Origin: Enterobacter ludwigii
GTDB lineage: Bacteria; Pseudomonadota; Gammaproteobacteria; Enterobacterales; Enterobacteriaceae
Direction: 5' to 3'
Length of the DNA stretch: 64,000 nucleotides
Assembly (NCBI GenBank): GCA_023023105.1
Contig: CP083824.1
Location: 1,550,001-1,614,000 of the forward strand
Shown here piece after piece: positions 43,021 through 50,390 of this stretch. Within the stretch, counting starts at the first letter, position 1. Every line of letters begins with the position of its first letter. The notes beneath the pieces were generated by a model. It saw only the letters and a program-made list of their open reading frames with translations. It had not been told where the DNA came from and searched no databases. The translations under genes and the position numbers were made by a program.

Positions 43021-43680
43021 TTAATCGCGGCTGGCGAAGCCCAGGATGCTCAGCAGGCTGACGAAGATGTTGTACAGCGACACATACAGGCTCACGGTAG
43101 CGCGGATGTAGTTTGTCTCACCGCCGCGAATGATGTTGCTGGTTTCAAACAGGATCGCGCCTGAAGAAATCAGAATAAACACGGCGCTAATCGCCAGATG
43201 CAGGGCCGGCAGCTGCAGGAAGATGTTTGCCACCATACCCACCAGCACCACCACGACACCCGCCATCAGCATGCCGCCGAGGAAGGACATGTCCTTACGG
43301 GTGGTCAGCACGTAGGCTGAGCAGCAGAAGAACACCAGCGCGGTACCGCCCAGCGCCATGCCGATAAGGTCACCCATTCCGGCAGACAGATACGCGTTCA
43401 GCATCGGCCCCAGGATGTAGCCCAGGAAGCCGGTGAAGGCAAACGCGGACAGAATACCGACGGGTTTGTCAGCGGTTTTGTAGGTCAGGAACATCAGACC
43501 ATACATGCCCACCAGCGTCAGGATCAGCCCCGGAGACGGCAGCATCAGCACGGTGCTGGCGGTTGCAGTGATCGCTGAAAACGCCAGCGTCAGGCTAAGC
43601 ATGAAATAGGTATTGCGCAGCACCTTGTGGGTACTGAGTAGCGATGTGCGGTCGCGTGAGGAAGTAATTATACGATCCAT
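43021..43680 (-). CDS. yccA: FtsH modulator YccA (BAX inhibitor-1 family)
   Basis: Inner-membrane protein of 219 aa with seven hydrophobic segments that is both a slow substrate and an inhibitor of the FtsH protease, protecting SecY in jammed translocons in E. coli. The N-terminal cytoplasmic tail ([20 protein letters not shown]) is the FtsH-recognised part. The C-terminus ends [16 protein letters not shown]. This marks the end of the segment collinear with E. coli apart from the tRNA-Ser gene. Confidence 0.95.
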   Translation of the reverse strand: MDRIITSSRDRTSLLSTHKVLRNTYFMLSLTLAFSAITATASTVLMLPSPGLILTLVGMYGLMFLTYKTADKPVGILSAFAFTGFLGYILGPMLNAYLSAGMGDLIGMALGGTALVFFCCSAYVLTTRKDMSFLGGMLMAGVVVVLVGMVANIFLQLPALHLAISAVFILISSGAILFETSNIIRGGETNYIRATVSLYVSLYNIFVSLLSILGFASRD

Positions 43681-43948
43681 GAGTCACTCTCTTATGACAG
43701 ATGTAATTAACGGAAAGAATAGGAAACGGCGCGCCACTCTCAAAGTGGTTTTACCCATCTTTACTCAGTACGTTAGCGCTTGAGGTGGTTATTTCATCTG
43801 CAGAAGTCCGTTTCACCAGTATGAACAGCGGTTTGCAAGTATTTATCAGATCAACCTCTTATAGGTTACTGAAAAATATTGCGTTATTACCATTAGAACG
43901 CTAAGAGTTATCTCCGGATCGTCATAAACAGACAATAAGGCGAAGGAC

Positions 43949-45577
43949 ATGAAACCACAAACACGCACTCACTTTACGCTCTCTTTGCTAACCGCCGGGA
44001 TTCTGTGCGCCAGCACGGCATCCTGGGCGGCTAACGTGCCAGCAGGAACCCAACTGGCAGAGAAACAGGAACTGGTCAGGAATAATGGCAGTGAACCGGC
44101 TTCGCTCGACCCGCATAAAGTCGAAAGCGATGTCGAATTCAATATTATCAGTGATTTATTCGAAGGACTGGTAAGCGTCTCCCCGACAGGCGAAGTCCAG
44201 CCCCGACTGGCGGAAAAATGGGAGAACAAGGACAATACCGTCTGGACGTTCCATTTGCGCCCGGGCATCACCTGGAGCGACGGCACGGCCATTACCGCAG
44301 ATGATGTGGTCTGGAGCTGGCAGCGCCTGATCGACCCGAAAACCGCTTCACCGTATGCCAGTTACCCGGGGAACATGCATATCGCTAACGCGGCCGATAT
44401 CGCCCAGGGAAAAAAAGCGCCGGATACGCTGGGCGTAAAAGCAATCAATGACACGACGCTGGAGGTGACGCTCACGCAGCCAAACGCGGCTTTCCTCGCG
44501 ATGCTGGCGCACCCGTCGCTGGTGCCAGTGGATAAAGTGCTGATTGGTCAGTTCGGCGACAAGTGGACCAAACCGGAGCATTTCGTCAGCAGCGGGGCGT
44601 ATAAGCTGTCGCAGTGGGTGGTCAATGAACGCATCGTGGCGGAGCGCAACCCGCGCTACTGGGATAACGCACACACTGTCATCAACAAAGTAACCTATCT
44701 GCCCATCACGTCTGAGGCCTCGGATGTAAACCGCTATAAAGCGGGCGAAATTGATATTGTATATACGGTGCCGATCAACCAGTTCGCTCAGCTCAAGAAA
44801 ACCCTGGGCACTCAACTGGATGTCTCTCCGCAGTTGGCGACCTATTACTATGAATTCAATACCACCCGGCCGCCGTTCAACGACGCACGCGTGCGTAAGG
44901 CGCTGAACATGGCGCTGGATAAAGACATTATTGCCGGGAAAGTATTAGGGCAGGGGCAGCGCCCGGCGTGGCTCATCAGCCAGCCCGATATTGGCGGTGT
45001 TAAGCTACAGAATCCGGATTACGCCAGTTGGCCGCTGGACAAGCGCATCGCTGAGGCGAAAAAGCTGCTGAACGAGGCCGGGTATAACGCCAGCCATCCG
45101 CTGAGCTTCAACCTGCTCTACAACACCTCTGAATCGCACCAGCGCATCGCCATTGCGGCCAGCTCCATGTGGAAGAAAAATCTCGGCGTGGACGCGAAGC
45201 TGCAAAATCAGGAGTGGAAAACCATGCTGGATACCATGCACACCCACAACTTTGATGCGGTGCGCTACGCGTGGATTGCCGATTACGACGATGCGGCGAC
45301 GTTCCTGAACAACTTCCGTACCGGTGACAGCGAAAACACCAGTCAGTACAGCAACCCGGAATACGATCAGGCCCTGGTTAACGCTGCAAAAGCCAAAACC
45401 ACGGCTGAGCGCGGCAAATTCTACCAGCAGGCGGAAGATTTACTGGGACGCGATGTGCCGGCTATTCCGGTTTATCACTACGTCCGTACGCACCTGGTGA
45501 AACCCTGGGTAGGGGGATTTACGCCGGATAAGCTGGGGTACTATTTCACTAAAGACATGTACATCAAAAAACATTAA
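43949..45577 (+). CDS. Oligopeptide-binding protein, OppA/MppA family (orphan)
   Basis: 542-aa periplasmic solute-binding protein (SBP family 5) with a signal peptide ending ASWA. Family signatures include LAEKQELVRNNGSEPASLDPHK, WTFHLRPGITWSDGTAITADD and the C-terminal LVKPWVGGF. It is clearly related to E. coli OppA and MppA but distinct from both. No permease or ATPase gene is nearby, so it probably works with the Opp permease encoded elsewhere, as MppA does. GAAGGAC precedes the ATG. Confidence 0.88.
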   Translation: MKPQTRTHFTLSLLTAGILCASTASWAANVPAGTQLAEKQELVRNNGSEPASLDPHKVESDVEFNIISDLFEGLVSVSPTGEVQPRLAEKWENKDNTVWTFHLRPGITWSDGTAITADDVVWSWQRLIDPKTASPYASYPGNMHIANAADIAQGKKAPDTLGVKAINDTTLEVTLTQPNAAFLAMLAHPSLVPVDKVLIGQFGDKWTKPEHFVSSGAYKLSQWVVNERIVAERNPRYWDNAHTVINKVTYLPITSEASDVNRYKAGEIDIVYTVPINQFAQLKKTLGTQLDVSPQLATYYYEFNTTRPPFNDARVRKALNMALDKDIIAGKVLGQGQRPAWLISQPDIGGVKLQNPDYASWPLDKRIAEAKKLLNEAGYNASHPLSFNLLYNTSESHQRIAIAASSMWKKNLGVDAKLQNQEWKTMLDTMHTHNFDAVRYAWIADYDDAATFLNNFRTGDSENTSQYSNPEYDQALVNAAKAKTTAERGKFYQQAEDLLGRDVPAIPVYHYVRTHLVKPWVGGFTPDKLGYYFTKDMYIKKH

Positions 45578-45666
45578 GCCAGTGCTGATAAAATCGTCGA
45601 TGTGTCGTCAGTTCAACCGATTAAACACATTTTGACTATTTTTACAGCGAACGAATGGCTGTACTC

Positions 45667-45695
45667 TTTACAGCACACGGTGAGGTGTTTATAGT
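45667..45695 (+). promoter_or_regulatory. serT promoter, copy 1
   Basis: -35 TTTACA (45667-45672), 17-base spacer, -10 TATAGT (45690-45695), then a GC-rich discriminator TCGCCTC typical of stringently controlled tRNA promoters. Confidence 0.8.
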
Positions 45696-45707
45696 TCGCC
45701 TCACTTA

Positions 45708-45795
45708 GGAAGTGTGGCCGAGCGGTTGAAGGCACCGGTCTTGAAAACCGGCGACCCGAAAGGGTTCCAGAGTTCGAATCTCTGCGCTTCCGCCA
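45708..45795 (+). tRNA. serT: tRNA-Ser (anticodon UGA), copy 1
   Basis: 88-base class II tRNA with encoded CCA end. Acceptor stem GGAAGTG/CGCTTCC, anticodon loop CTTGAAA reading UGA, long variable arm CGACCCGAAAGGGTTC and T loop TTCGAAT. The sequence matches E. coli serT, which also lies close to yccA. The acceptor stem holds one G-U wobble pair at position 6. Confidence 0.97.
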
Positions 45796-45800
45796 GATAT

Positions 45801-45838
45801 AAACCCCAGGTTACTCGTTGACCTGGGGTTTTTCTTTT
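45801..45838 (+). terminator. Terminator of tRNA-Ser copy 1
   Basis: Stem AAACCCCAGGT/ACCTGGGGTTT (45801-45811 and 45821-45831) followed by TTCTTTTT. Confidence 0.85.
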
Positions 45839-45967
45839 TGATTGAACGATCCTGCTCACACTTTTAAAACCTCGTTATTTCCCGGTAAAAACCAGACGTT
45901 ATCATTCATCTCGTAAATATTTTTTCATCTCTTACCGAGGCTTTGATGCTGGAGAATGTGTTCATCA

Positions 45968-46008
45968 GATAATCAGTTTCCCGCCCTTCTCAGGACGGAC
46001 TGATTATC
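45968..46008. promoter_or_regulatory. Structured inverted repeat upstream of the yjhX-like gene
   Basis: Perfect 10-bp arms GATAATCAGT (45968-45977) and ACTGATTATC (45999-46008). Inside them CCGCCC and GGACGG pair with one mismatch around a TTCTCA loop. A second short hairpin CGCACC-TGTG-GGTGTG followed by GGCTCGTTTTT lies between this and the gene. The pair could be an operator plus attenuator or a leader RNA structure; no regulator is known. Confidence 0.5.
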
Positions 46009-46085
46009 GCTGCGCTTAAACCTTACGCACGCACCTGTGGGTGTGGGCTCGTTTTTACGCATGATGATTACACAGGTTTTCCAGT

Positions 46086-46343
46086 ATGAATTTATCCCGT
46101 CAGGAACAACGTACCTTACACGTTCTCGCCAAAGGTGGACGTATTGTGCACGTCCGCGACAGTTCAGGCCGCGTTACTTCCGTTGAGTGCTATACCCGTG
46201 AAGGACTGGTGCTGAGCGACTGCACGCTTAACGTCTTTAAAAAACTTCGCACTAAAAAGCTGATCCGTTCCGTGAACGGGCAGCCTTACCGCATCAATAC
46301 CACCGGGCTGAACAACGTCCGGGCCGAGTTGGATAATCGCTAA
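46086..46343 (+). CDS. yjhX: TopAI/YjhX-family toxin
   Basis: 85-aa basic protein very close to E. coli YjhX ([21 protein letters not shown]-terminal [20 protein letters not shown]). YjhX (TopAI) is the toxin of the YjhX-YjhQ pair and inhibits topoisomerase I. No yjhQ acetyltransferase-like antitoxin gene flanks it in this window: the next gene is a convergent hydrolase. The gene may therefore be solitary, or be controlled through its structured leader. It lies just downstream of tRNA-Ser copy 1. Confidence 0.85.
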   Translation: MNLSRQEQRTLHVLAKGGRIVHVRDSSGRVTSVECYTREGLVLSDCTLNVFKKLRTKKLIRSVNGQPYRINTTGLNNVRAELDNR

Positions 46344-46354
46344 GCGAAATAAAC

Positions 46355-46376
46355 AACGCCACCTTTGGGGGGCGTT
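46355..46376. terminator. Hairpin between convergent yjhX and hydrolase genes
   Basis: AACGCC(A)CC-TTT-GG(G)GGCGTT forms a stem with few unpaired bases. On the minus strand it is followed by GTTTATTTC. A weak bidirectional terminator is likely. Confidence 0.5.
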
Positions 46377-46387
46377 GAACGTGACGT

Positions 46388-47224
46388 TTAAGAGCGAATA
46401 AAGGCCAGAATATCAGCGTTGATGGTGTCCGCATGGGTGGTATGCATCCCGTGCGGGAAGCCCGGATAAATTTTCAGCACGCTGTTCGCCAGCAGCTTGT
46501 CCTGCAGAAGGGCTGCATTTTTATAGGGCACGACCTGATCGTCGTCGCCCTGCATCACCAGAACGGGGACCGTGATGGTTTTTAAATCTTCCGTCTGGTC
46601 GGTCTCAGAAAACGCCTTAATTCCCTCATAGTGGGCCCTGGCGCTTCCGATCATTCCCTGACGCCACCAGTTCTGGATCGTACCCTGCGAAACGTCTGCC
46701 CCGTCCCGATTAAAACCGTAGAAAGGACCGCTGGCGACGTCGAGGTAAAACTGAGCGCGGTTAGCCGCCAGCGCTTTGCGGAAGCCGTCGAAAACCTCGA
46801 TGGGCGTTCCGCCGGGGTTCGTCTCCGTTTTTACCATCAGAGGTGGCACGGCGCTGACGAGTACCGCTTTGGCGACGCGGCCCTGCGGTTGACCGTACCG
46901 GGCGACATAGCGGGCGACCTGGCCGCCGCCGGTGGAGTGACCGACGTGCACGGCATTGTGCAGATCCAGGCTTTCAACCACGGCTGACGCATCTGCCGCA
47001 TAATGATCCATATCGTGACCTTCACTCACCTGGTCCGAACGCCCATGACCACGACGATCGATAGCGATAACGCGATAGCCTTCTGCAAGGAAGAAGAGCA
47101 TCTGGTTATCCCAGTCATCGGCACTCAACGGCCAGCCGTGGTGGAAAACAATGGGTTGAGCCTCTTTTGGGCCCCAGTCTTTGTAGTAAATGTTGACGCC
47201 GTCTTTCGTGGTTACGAATGCCAT
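46388..47224 (-). CDS. Alpha/beta hydrolase, non-haem chloroperoxidase/esterase type
   Basis: 278-aa alpha/beta-hydrolase-fold protein with nucleophile Ser97 in GHSTGGG, an acidic residue in [10 protein letters not shown] (around 228) and His258 in FPHGMH, a complete triad. The oxyanion region [11 protein letters not shown] is typical of the cofactor-free haloperoxidase/arylesterase group. Its natural substrate is unknown. The start at 47224 has GAGGAG upstream. It has no signal peptide, so it is cytoplasmic. It is transcribed in the same direction as the dlt-like operon but separated from it by 250 bases. Confidence 0.85.
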   Translation of the reverse strand: MAFVTTKDGVNIYYKDWGPKEAQPIVFHHGWPLSADDWDNQMLFFLAEGYRVIAIDRRGHGRSDQVSEGHDMDHYAADASAVVESLDLHNAVHVGHSTGGGQVARYVARYGQPQGRVAKAVLVSAVPPLMVKTETNPGGTPIEVFDGFRKALAANRAQFYLDVASGPFYGFNRDGADVSQGTIQNWWRQGMIGSARAHYEGIKAFSETDQTEDLKTITVPVLVMQGDDDQVVPYKNAALLQDKLLANSVLKIYPGFPHGMHTTHADTINADILAFIRS

Positions 47225-47420
47225 ACAGCAGACTCCTCTGTTATAGACAACACGATCGCATGCCGAGTGCAAAGCGAATCATAATGTCTTAATTAAGTTG
47301 GCTTTTTATGTTTTCCGTACCGACAGTACTCCTAAAGTGTAGGAGAAAATAAAAGCAGTAGGTTTCATTTCTGTGAAAGGCATTCATTTTGCCTGGAGGC
47401 CAGAGGAGGGAGCGAATGAT

Positions 47421-47445
47421 GGCCCTGGAGCAACCCTCCAGAGCC
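47421..47445. other. Hairpin downstream of the dlt-like operon
   Basis: GGCCCTGGAG-CAACC-CTCCAGAGCC (47421-47430 and 47436-47445) pairs 9 of 10 bases, 29 bases beyond the dltC stop. It lacks a T run, so it may be a Rho-independent terminator of low efficiency or a 3' stabilising structure. Confidence 0.5.
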
Positions 47446-47473
47446 TTCAGAACAACGTTAACGTCAGGGGCGT

Positions 47474-47692
47474 TTAGCGGTTTTCTTCAATATAGCGGGC
47501 CAGATCCGCCGGGGTTTTCAGCACCGTTGCGACGTCTGTTGGAGGGATCATACAGCCGTAAACGTCCTGCACTTCCAGTACCATGTCGACCGCCAGAATG
47601 GAGTCGAGAATGTCGGATTCAATCAGTTCATCGTGAAAGCCCACCTTGCGGGATAACACTTTTTCGAACAGGGCGAGAATTTCTTGTTCCAT
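47474..47692 (-). CDS. dltC: D-alanyl carrier protein, DltC-like
   Basis: 72-aa acyl-carrier-type protein. The phosphopantetheine attachment site is Ser31 in ESDILDSILAVDM, the D-S-I/L pattern of carrier proteins. The C-terminal helix resembles DltC more than fatty-acid ACP. In the Dlt pathway the carrier is loaded with D-Ala by DltA and docks on DltB in the membrane. It is the last gene of the operon, 17 bases after dltA, with a GGAGTTATT... leader upstream of dltA's end serving as spacer. Confidence 0.8.
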   Translation of the reverse strand: MEQEILALFEKVLSRKVGFHDELIESDILDSILAVDMVLEVQDVYGCMIPPTDVATVLKTPADLARYIEENR

Positions 47693-47709
47693 AATTTTTC
47701 CTGGAGTTA

Positions 47710-49143
47710 TTAATTTGTGCGGGCGTAAGCGTCCAGCAACTTGCGGTCAATTTTGCCGTTAGGATTCAGCGGCAAAGCGTCTTTTACGATAATTTGTGAA
47801 GGCACCATATAGGGTGGAACTACCTTCGACAGCGAGGTTTTGATCGCCTCCGGCGCCATATCCGTCACGCAGAATGCGGCAATGCGCAGCACGCTGCCGC
47901 AGGATTTCATCAGCGGCAGTACCACGGCTTCGTTGATGCCGGACATAGCCAGCAGGCGGTTTTCAATCTCGTTGATTTCAATACGGTAGCCATTCAGCTT
48001 GACCTGGCTATCGTTGCGGCCCTGGCAATAGATGAGCCCATCTTCATAGCCCAGATCGCCTGTCCGGTAACCGCGGAACATTTCACTCTCCCGACGCAAT
48101 AATTTTGCTGCGTTCTCCTGAGGGAGACCGAGGTAGCCGCGCATGACGTTTTTACCCCAGATAATCAGCTCGCCCTCGGCGGAAATTTCCATTCTGCTGT
48201 CGGGCATTATGACCCCAACCGGCAGCACGGCTCTGTCGCTGTTGAGGATCTCATCCGTTATCTCGACCACGGTTGTCGCGATGGTCGCTTCCGTTGGGCC
48301 ATAGGAGTTAATGATTTTGGCCTGCGGGAAACGGCGGCGTAACTGTTTAACCAGCGCTTTATTTAACACTTCACCAATAAAGATAAAGACGTTCAGTGCA
48401 GGCAAATATTCGCTGTTGAACTGCGGTGAAAGCAGCTGCTGGTATGCAAAAGAGGGGGTGGAAACCCAGGCTGAAACGGCGTTGATTTTCAGTCGCTCCA
48501 GCCAGTTCTCTTTCTGAATATCGTCTTTGGCATTCAGCACGATATGTCCGCCCATTGCCAGATTTGCCAGCAAAGGGATCAGGGAGAGATCAAAGCTGAA
48601 CACCGCGTGGTTCATCAGGACCGGTTTTTCCGGCAGTGAAAAGTCCTGGCTGACCCACTTCATGAAGTGCCACACGCTTTCACGCCCAATCTGCACCCCT
48701 TTAGGCTTGCCGGTGCTGCCTGAGGTAAACATGATATAGGCCAGATCCTGCTCCTCCAGAACCTTGCCCGCCTCGCCGGTGGCAATGAACTGCTTTGTTG
48801 CCACGTCATAGTAGTAAGGGGCACTGGCCAGATGGCAGATCTCACGCAGTCGTTCCTGCGGATAAATACAGTCCACCGGGATGTACGGAATGTTGTGCAG
48901 CAGGCAGCTATAAATAGCCACCGCGAACTCAGCCTGCTGATGACCGTACAGTACCACCGGTGTGCCGTCGCCAGGCTGGCAGCGTCGATAACGCTGCGCC
49001 CAGTCCGCCACGGCGGAGGAAAGTTGCAACCAGCTTAAGGCTTCGTCGCTGCCGGTGATGGCCAGCTGCTGCGGAGAGGCAGGATCGAACAATGCTGCAC
49101 GTAAGAAATCCTGCAGTTCCTGAAGATCAGAGTGATTTTTCAT
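47710..49143 (-). CDS. dltA: D-alanine:carrier protein ligase, DltA-like
   Basis: 477-aa adenylate-forming enzyme. The core motif YIMFTSGSTGKPKGVQIG starts at about residue 136, with NSYGPTEATIATT, the hinge YRTGDLGYEDGLIYCQGRND and the C-terminal catalytic Lys in LPLNPNGKIDRKLLD. As a stand-alone ligase next to a carrier and an MBOAT it fits DltA, which activates D-Ala as adenylate and loads DltC. D-Ala specificity is inferred from context; another small amino acid cannot be excluded. Its start overlaps dltB by 4 bases. Confidence 0.82.
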   Translation of the reverse strand: MKNHSDLQELQDFLRAALFDPASPQQLAITGSDEALSWLQLSSAVADWAQRYRRCQPGDGTPVVLYGHQQAEFAVAIYSCLLHNIPYIPVDCIYPQERLREICHLASAPYYYDVATKQFIATGEAGKVLEEQDLAYIMFTSGSTGKPKGVQIGRESVWHFMKWVSQDFSLPEKPVLMNHAVFSFDLSLIPLLANLAMGGHIVLNAKDDIQKENWLERLKINAVSAWVSTPSFAYQQLLSPQFNSEYLPALNVFIFIGEVLNKALVKQLRRRFPQAKIINSYGPTEATIATTVVEITDEILNSDRAVLPVGVIMPDSRMEISAEGELIIWGKNVMRGYLGLPQENAAKLLRRESEMFRGYRTGDLGYEDGLIYCQGRNDSQVKLNGYRIEINEIENRLLAMSGINEAVVLPLMKSCGSVLRIAAFCVTDMAPEAIKTSLSKVVPPYMVPSQIIVKDALPLNPNGKIDRKLLDAYARTN

Positions 49144-50261
49144 AGAGGTGACATTCCACTAAAGATGTAAAGGGAGCCCGCGGCGCTTCCCAGCGTCAGA
49201 ATTCGCCCCAAAAACGCAACAGCCGGATACTGCAAGCCGCGGTTCAATGCCGGGCTGCGTTTGGCTGACCACAGCAGCATGTTATGAGCAACAGAAATTG
49301 CGCCAAACAGCGCGCCGCTAATGACGTAATGGCGTTCCAGGCCATTCCATGCCCCCATACAGAACAGGGTGCAAAAAATACCGATATTTTGCGCCAGCGT
49401 TTTGTTCTGGCGGAAAAAATTGACCTTCATCAGGTTCATATAGACGGGCATAAAGACCACATCACGCAGCCATTCAGACAGGCTGATGTGGAAGCGACGC
49501 CAGAAATCCTGCGGGTTTTTCGCAAGAAGCGGCATATTGAAGTTTGCCGGAATATTCAGCCCGAACAGGCGGCCTGCGCCGATGGCCATATTGCTGTAAC
49601 CTGCAAAATCAAAGTAGAGGTAGGCGCTATAGGCAATCGACATCACCACGCCCACGGTCAGCGTAAATGGCTTATGGCTCCAGGGCTGCACGACAAGCGA
49701 ATCGATCAGCATGGCAAACAGGAACTTCTGGATAATGCCGGTAATGATTTGCTCTAACGCGACTAAAAACTGTTCACGGTTAAGTGCAAACACGGGCTTG
49801 CTGACATCATTCATCCATGTCCGCCAGCGGTACATAGGGCCAGCCAGGATAATAAAAGGCATAAAGAGATAGCAGAAATAATGCAGGAAATTCTGGCCTT
49901 CTTTTTTACTGCGATAGAGCAATACATCAATTGCGCGGAACGTCATAAAAGAGAGGCCAATCATGCCCCAGTGATTATTTAAGTGTAATTTCACCAGGAA
50001 CAACGGCAATAATGTTAAAACGACCGCCTGCCACGTTTTTAACCATCCTTTGGCTTTTAACGTGGCGAAAACGTAAAAACTGAAAAAAACGGCTACGGGA
50101 ACAAGGTAATCACCCTGAAAAATATAGCCCCAACCTAATGCTGTCAGTATGGAGAATGCTGATAACCAGGTCAGACGATGGCGTAATACGCGGTTAACCG
50201 CCGCAAACACCAGGGCGGATGAAAACAAATAGACAAAAAACATTCCTGAGCTATACATCAT
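49140..50261 (-). CDS. dltB: MBOAT acyltransferase, DltB-like, with altered catalytic motif
   Basis: 373-aa polytopic membrane protein with about ten hydrophobic segments. MBOAT signatures include FDFAGYSNMAIG and DFWRRFHISLSEWLRDVVF, which carries the first conserved His (His258). The second conserved motif, normally G-x-W-H-G, here reads GAWNGLERHY: Asn306 replaces the His, and a His appears five residues later (311). The protein should pass the aminoacyl group across the membrane to DltX/DltD. The start ATG at 50261 has GAGGCCGA upstream. Confidence 0.83.
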   Translation of the reverse strand: MMYSSGMFFVYLFSSALVFAAVNRVLRHRLTWLSAFSILTALGWGYIFQGDYLVPVAVFFSFYVFATLKAKGWLKTWQAVVLTLLPLFLVKLHLNNHWGMIGLSFMTFRAIDVLLYRSKKEGQNFLHYFCYLFMPFIILAGPMYRWRTWMNDVSKPVFALNREQFLVALEQIITGIIQKFLFAMLIDSLVVQPWSHKPFTLTVGVVMSIAYSAYLYFDFAGYSNMAIGAGRLFGLNIPANFNMPLLAKNPQDFWRRFHISLSEWLRDVVFMPVYMNLMKVNFFRQNKTLAQNIGIFCTLFCMGAWNGLERHYVISGALFGAISVAHNMLLWSAKRSPALNRGLQYPAVAFLGRILTLGSAAGSLYIFSGMSPL

Positions 50262-50267
50262 TCGGCC

Positions 50268-50390
50268 TCAGAACTTTTGATATTCAAAATGCAGCTGCAT
50301 GCTCATGCTGTCATCAACAGAGGTCCATGCGACAACGGTGATTGCCAACAGGAGATAAAGGAAAAAAAGACGGATCGCGATTTTCATCAT
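50268..50390 (-). CDS. dltX: Small membrane peptide, DltX-like
   Basis: 40-residue product: a short basic N-terminus (MMKIAIR), one membrane helix (about residues 7-22) and a periplasmic tail ending MQLHFEYQKF. Its ATG overlaps the dltD stop (ATGA), and it ends 6 bases before the dltB start with dltB's ribosome-binding site at its stop. The final F-x-Y-x-x-F pattern resembles the FIYNEF terminus of Gram-positive DltX, whose Tyr is reported to accept D-Ala from DltB; here Tyr37 would be the equivalent. Position, topology and tail agree, but homology cannot be proven from such a short sequence. Confidence 0.72.
   Translation of the reverse strand: MMKIAIRLFFLYLLLAITVVAWTSVDDSMSMQLHFEYQKF

Noticed and set aside
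48000..49143. DltA-like gene as part of a siderophore or peptide synthetase
   Set aside because: It is a stand-alone adenylation protein without condensation or thiolation domains and is coupled to an MBOAT, a DltD-like protein and a separate carrier, which fits Dlt much better.
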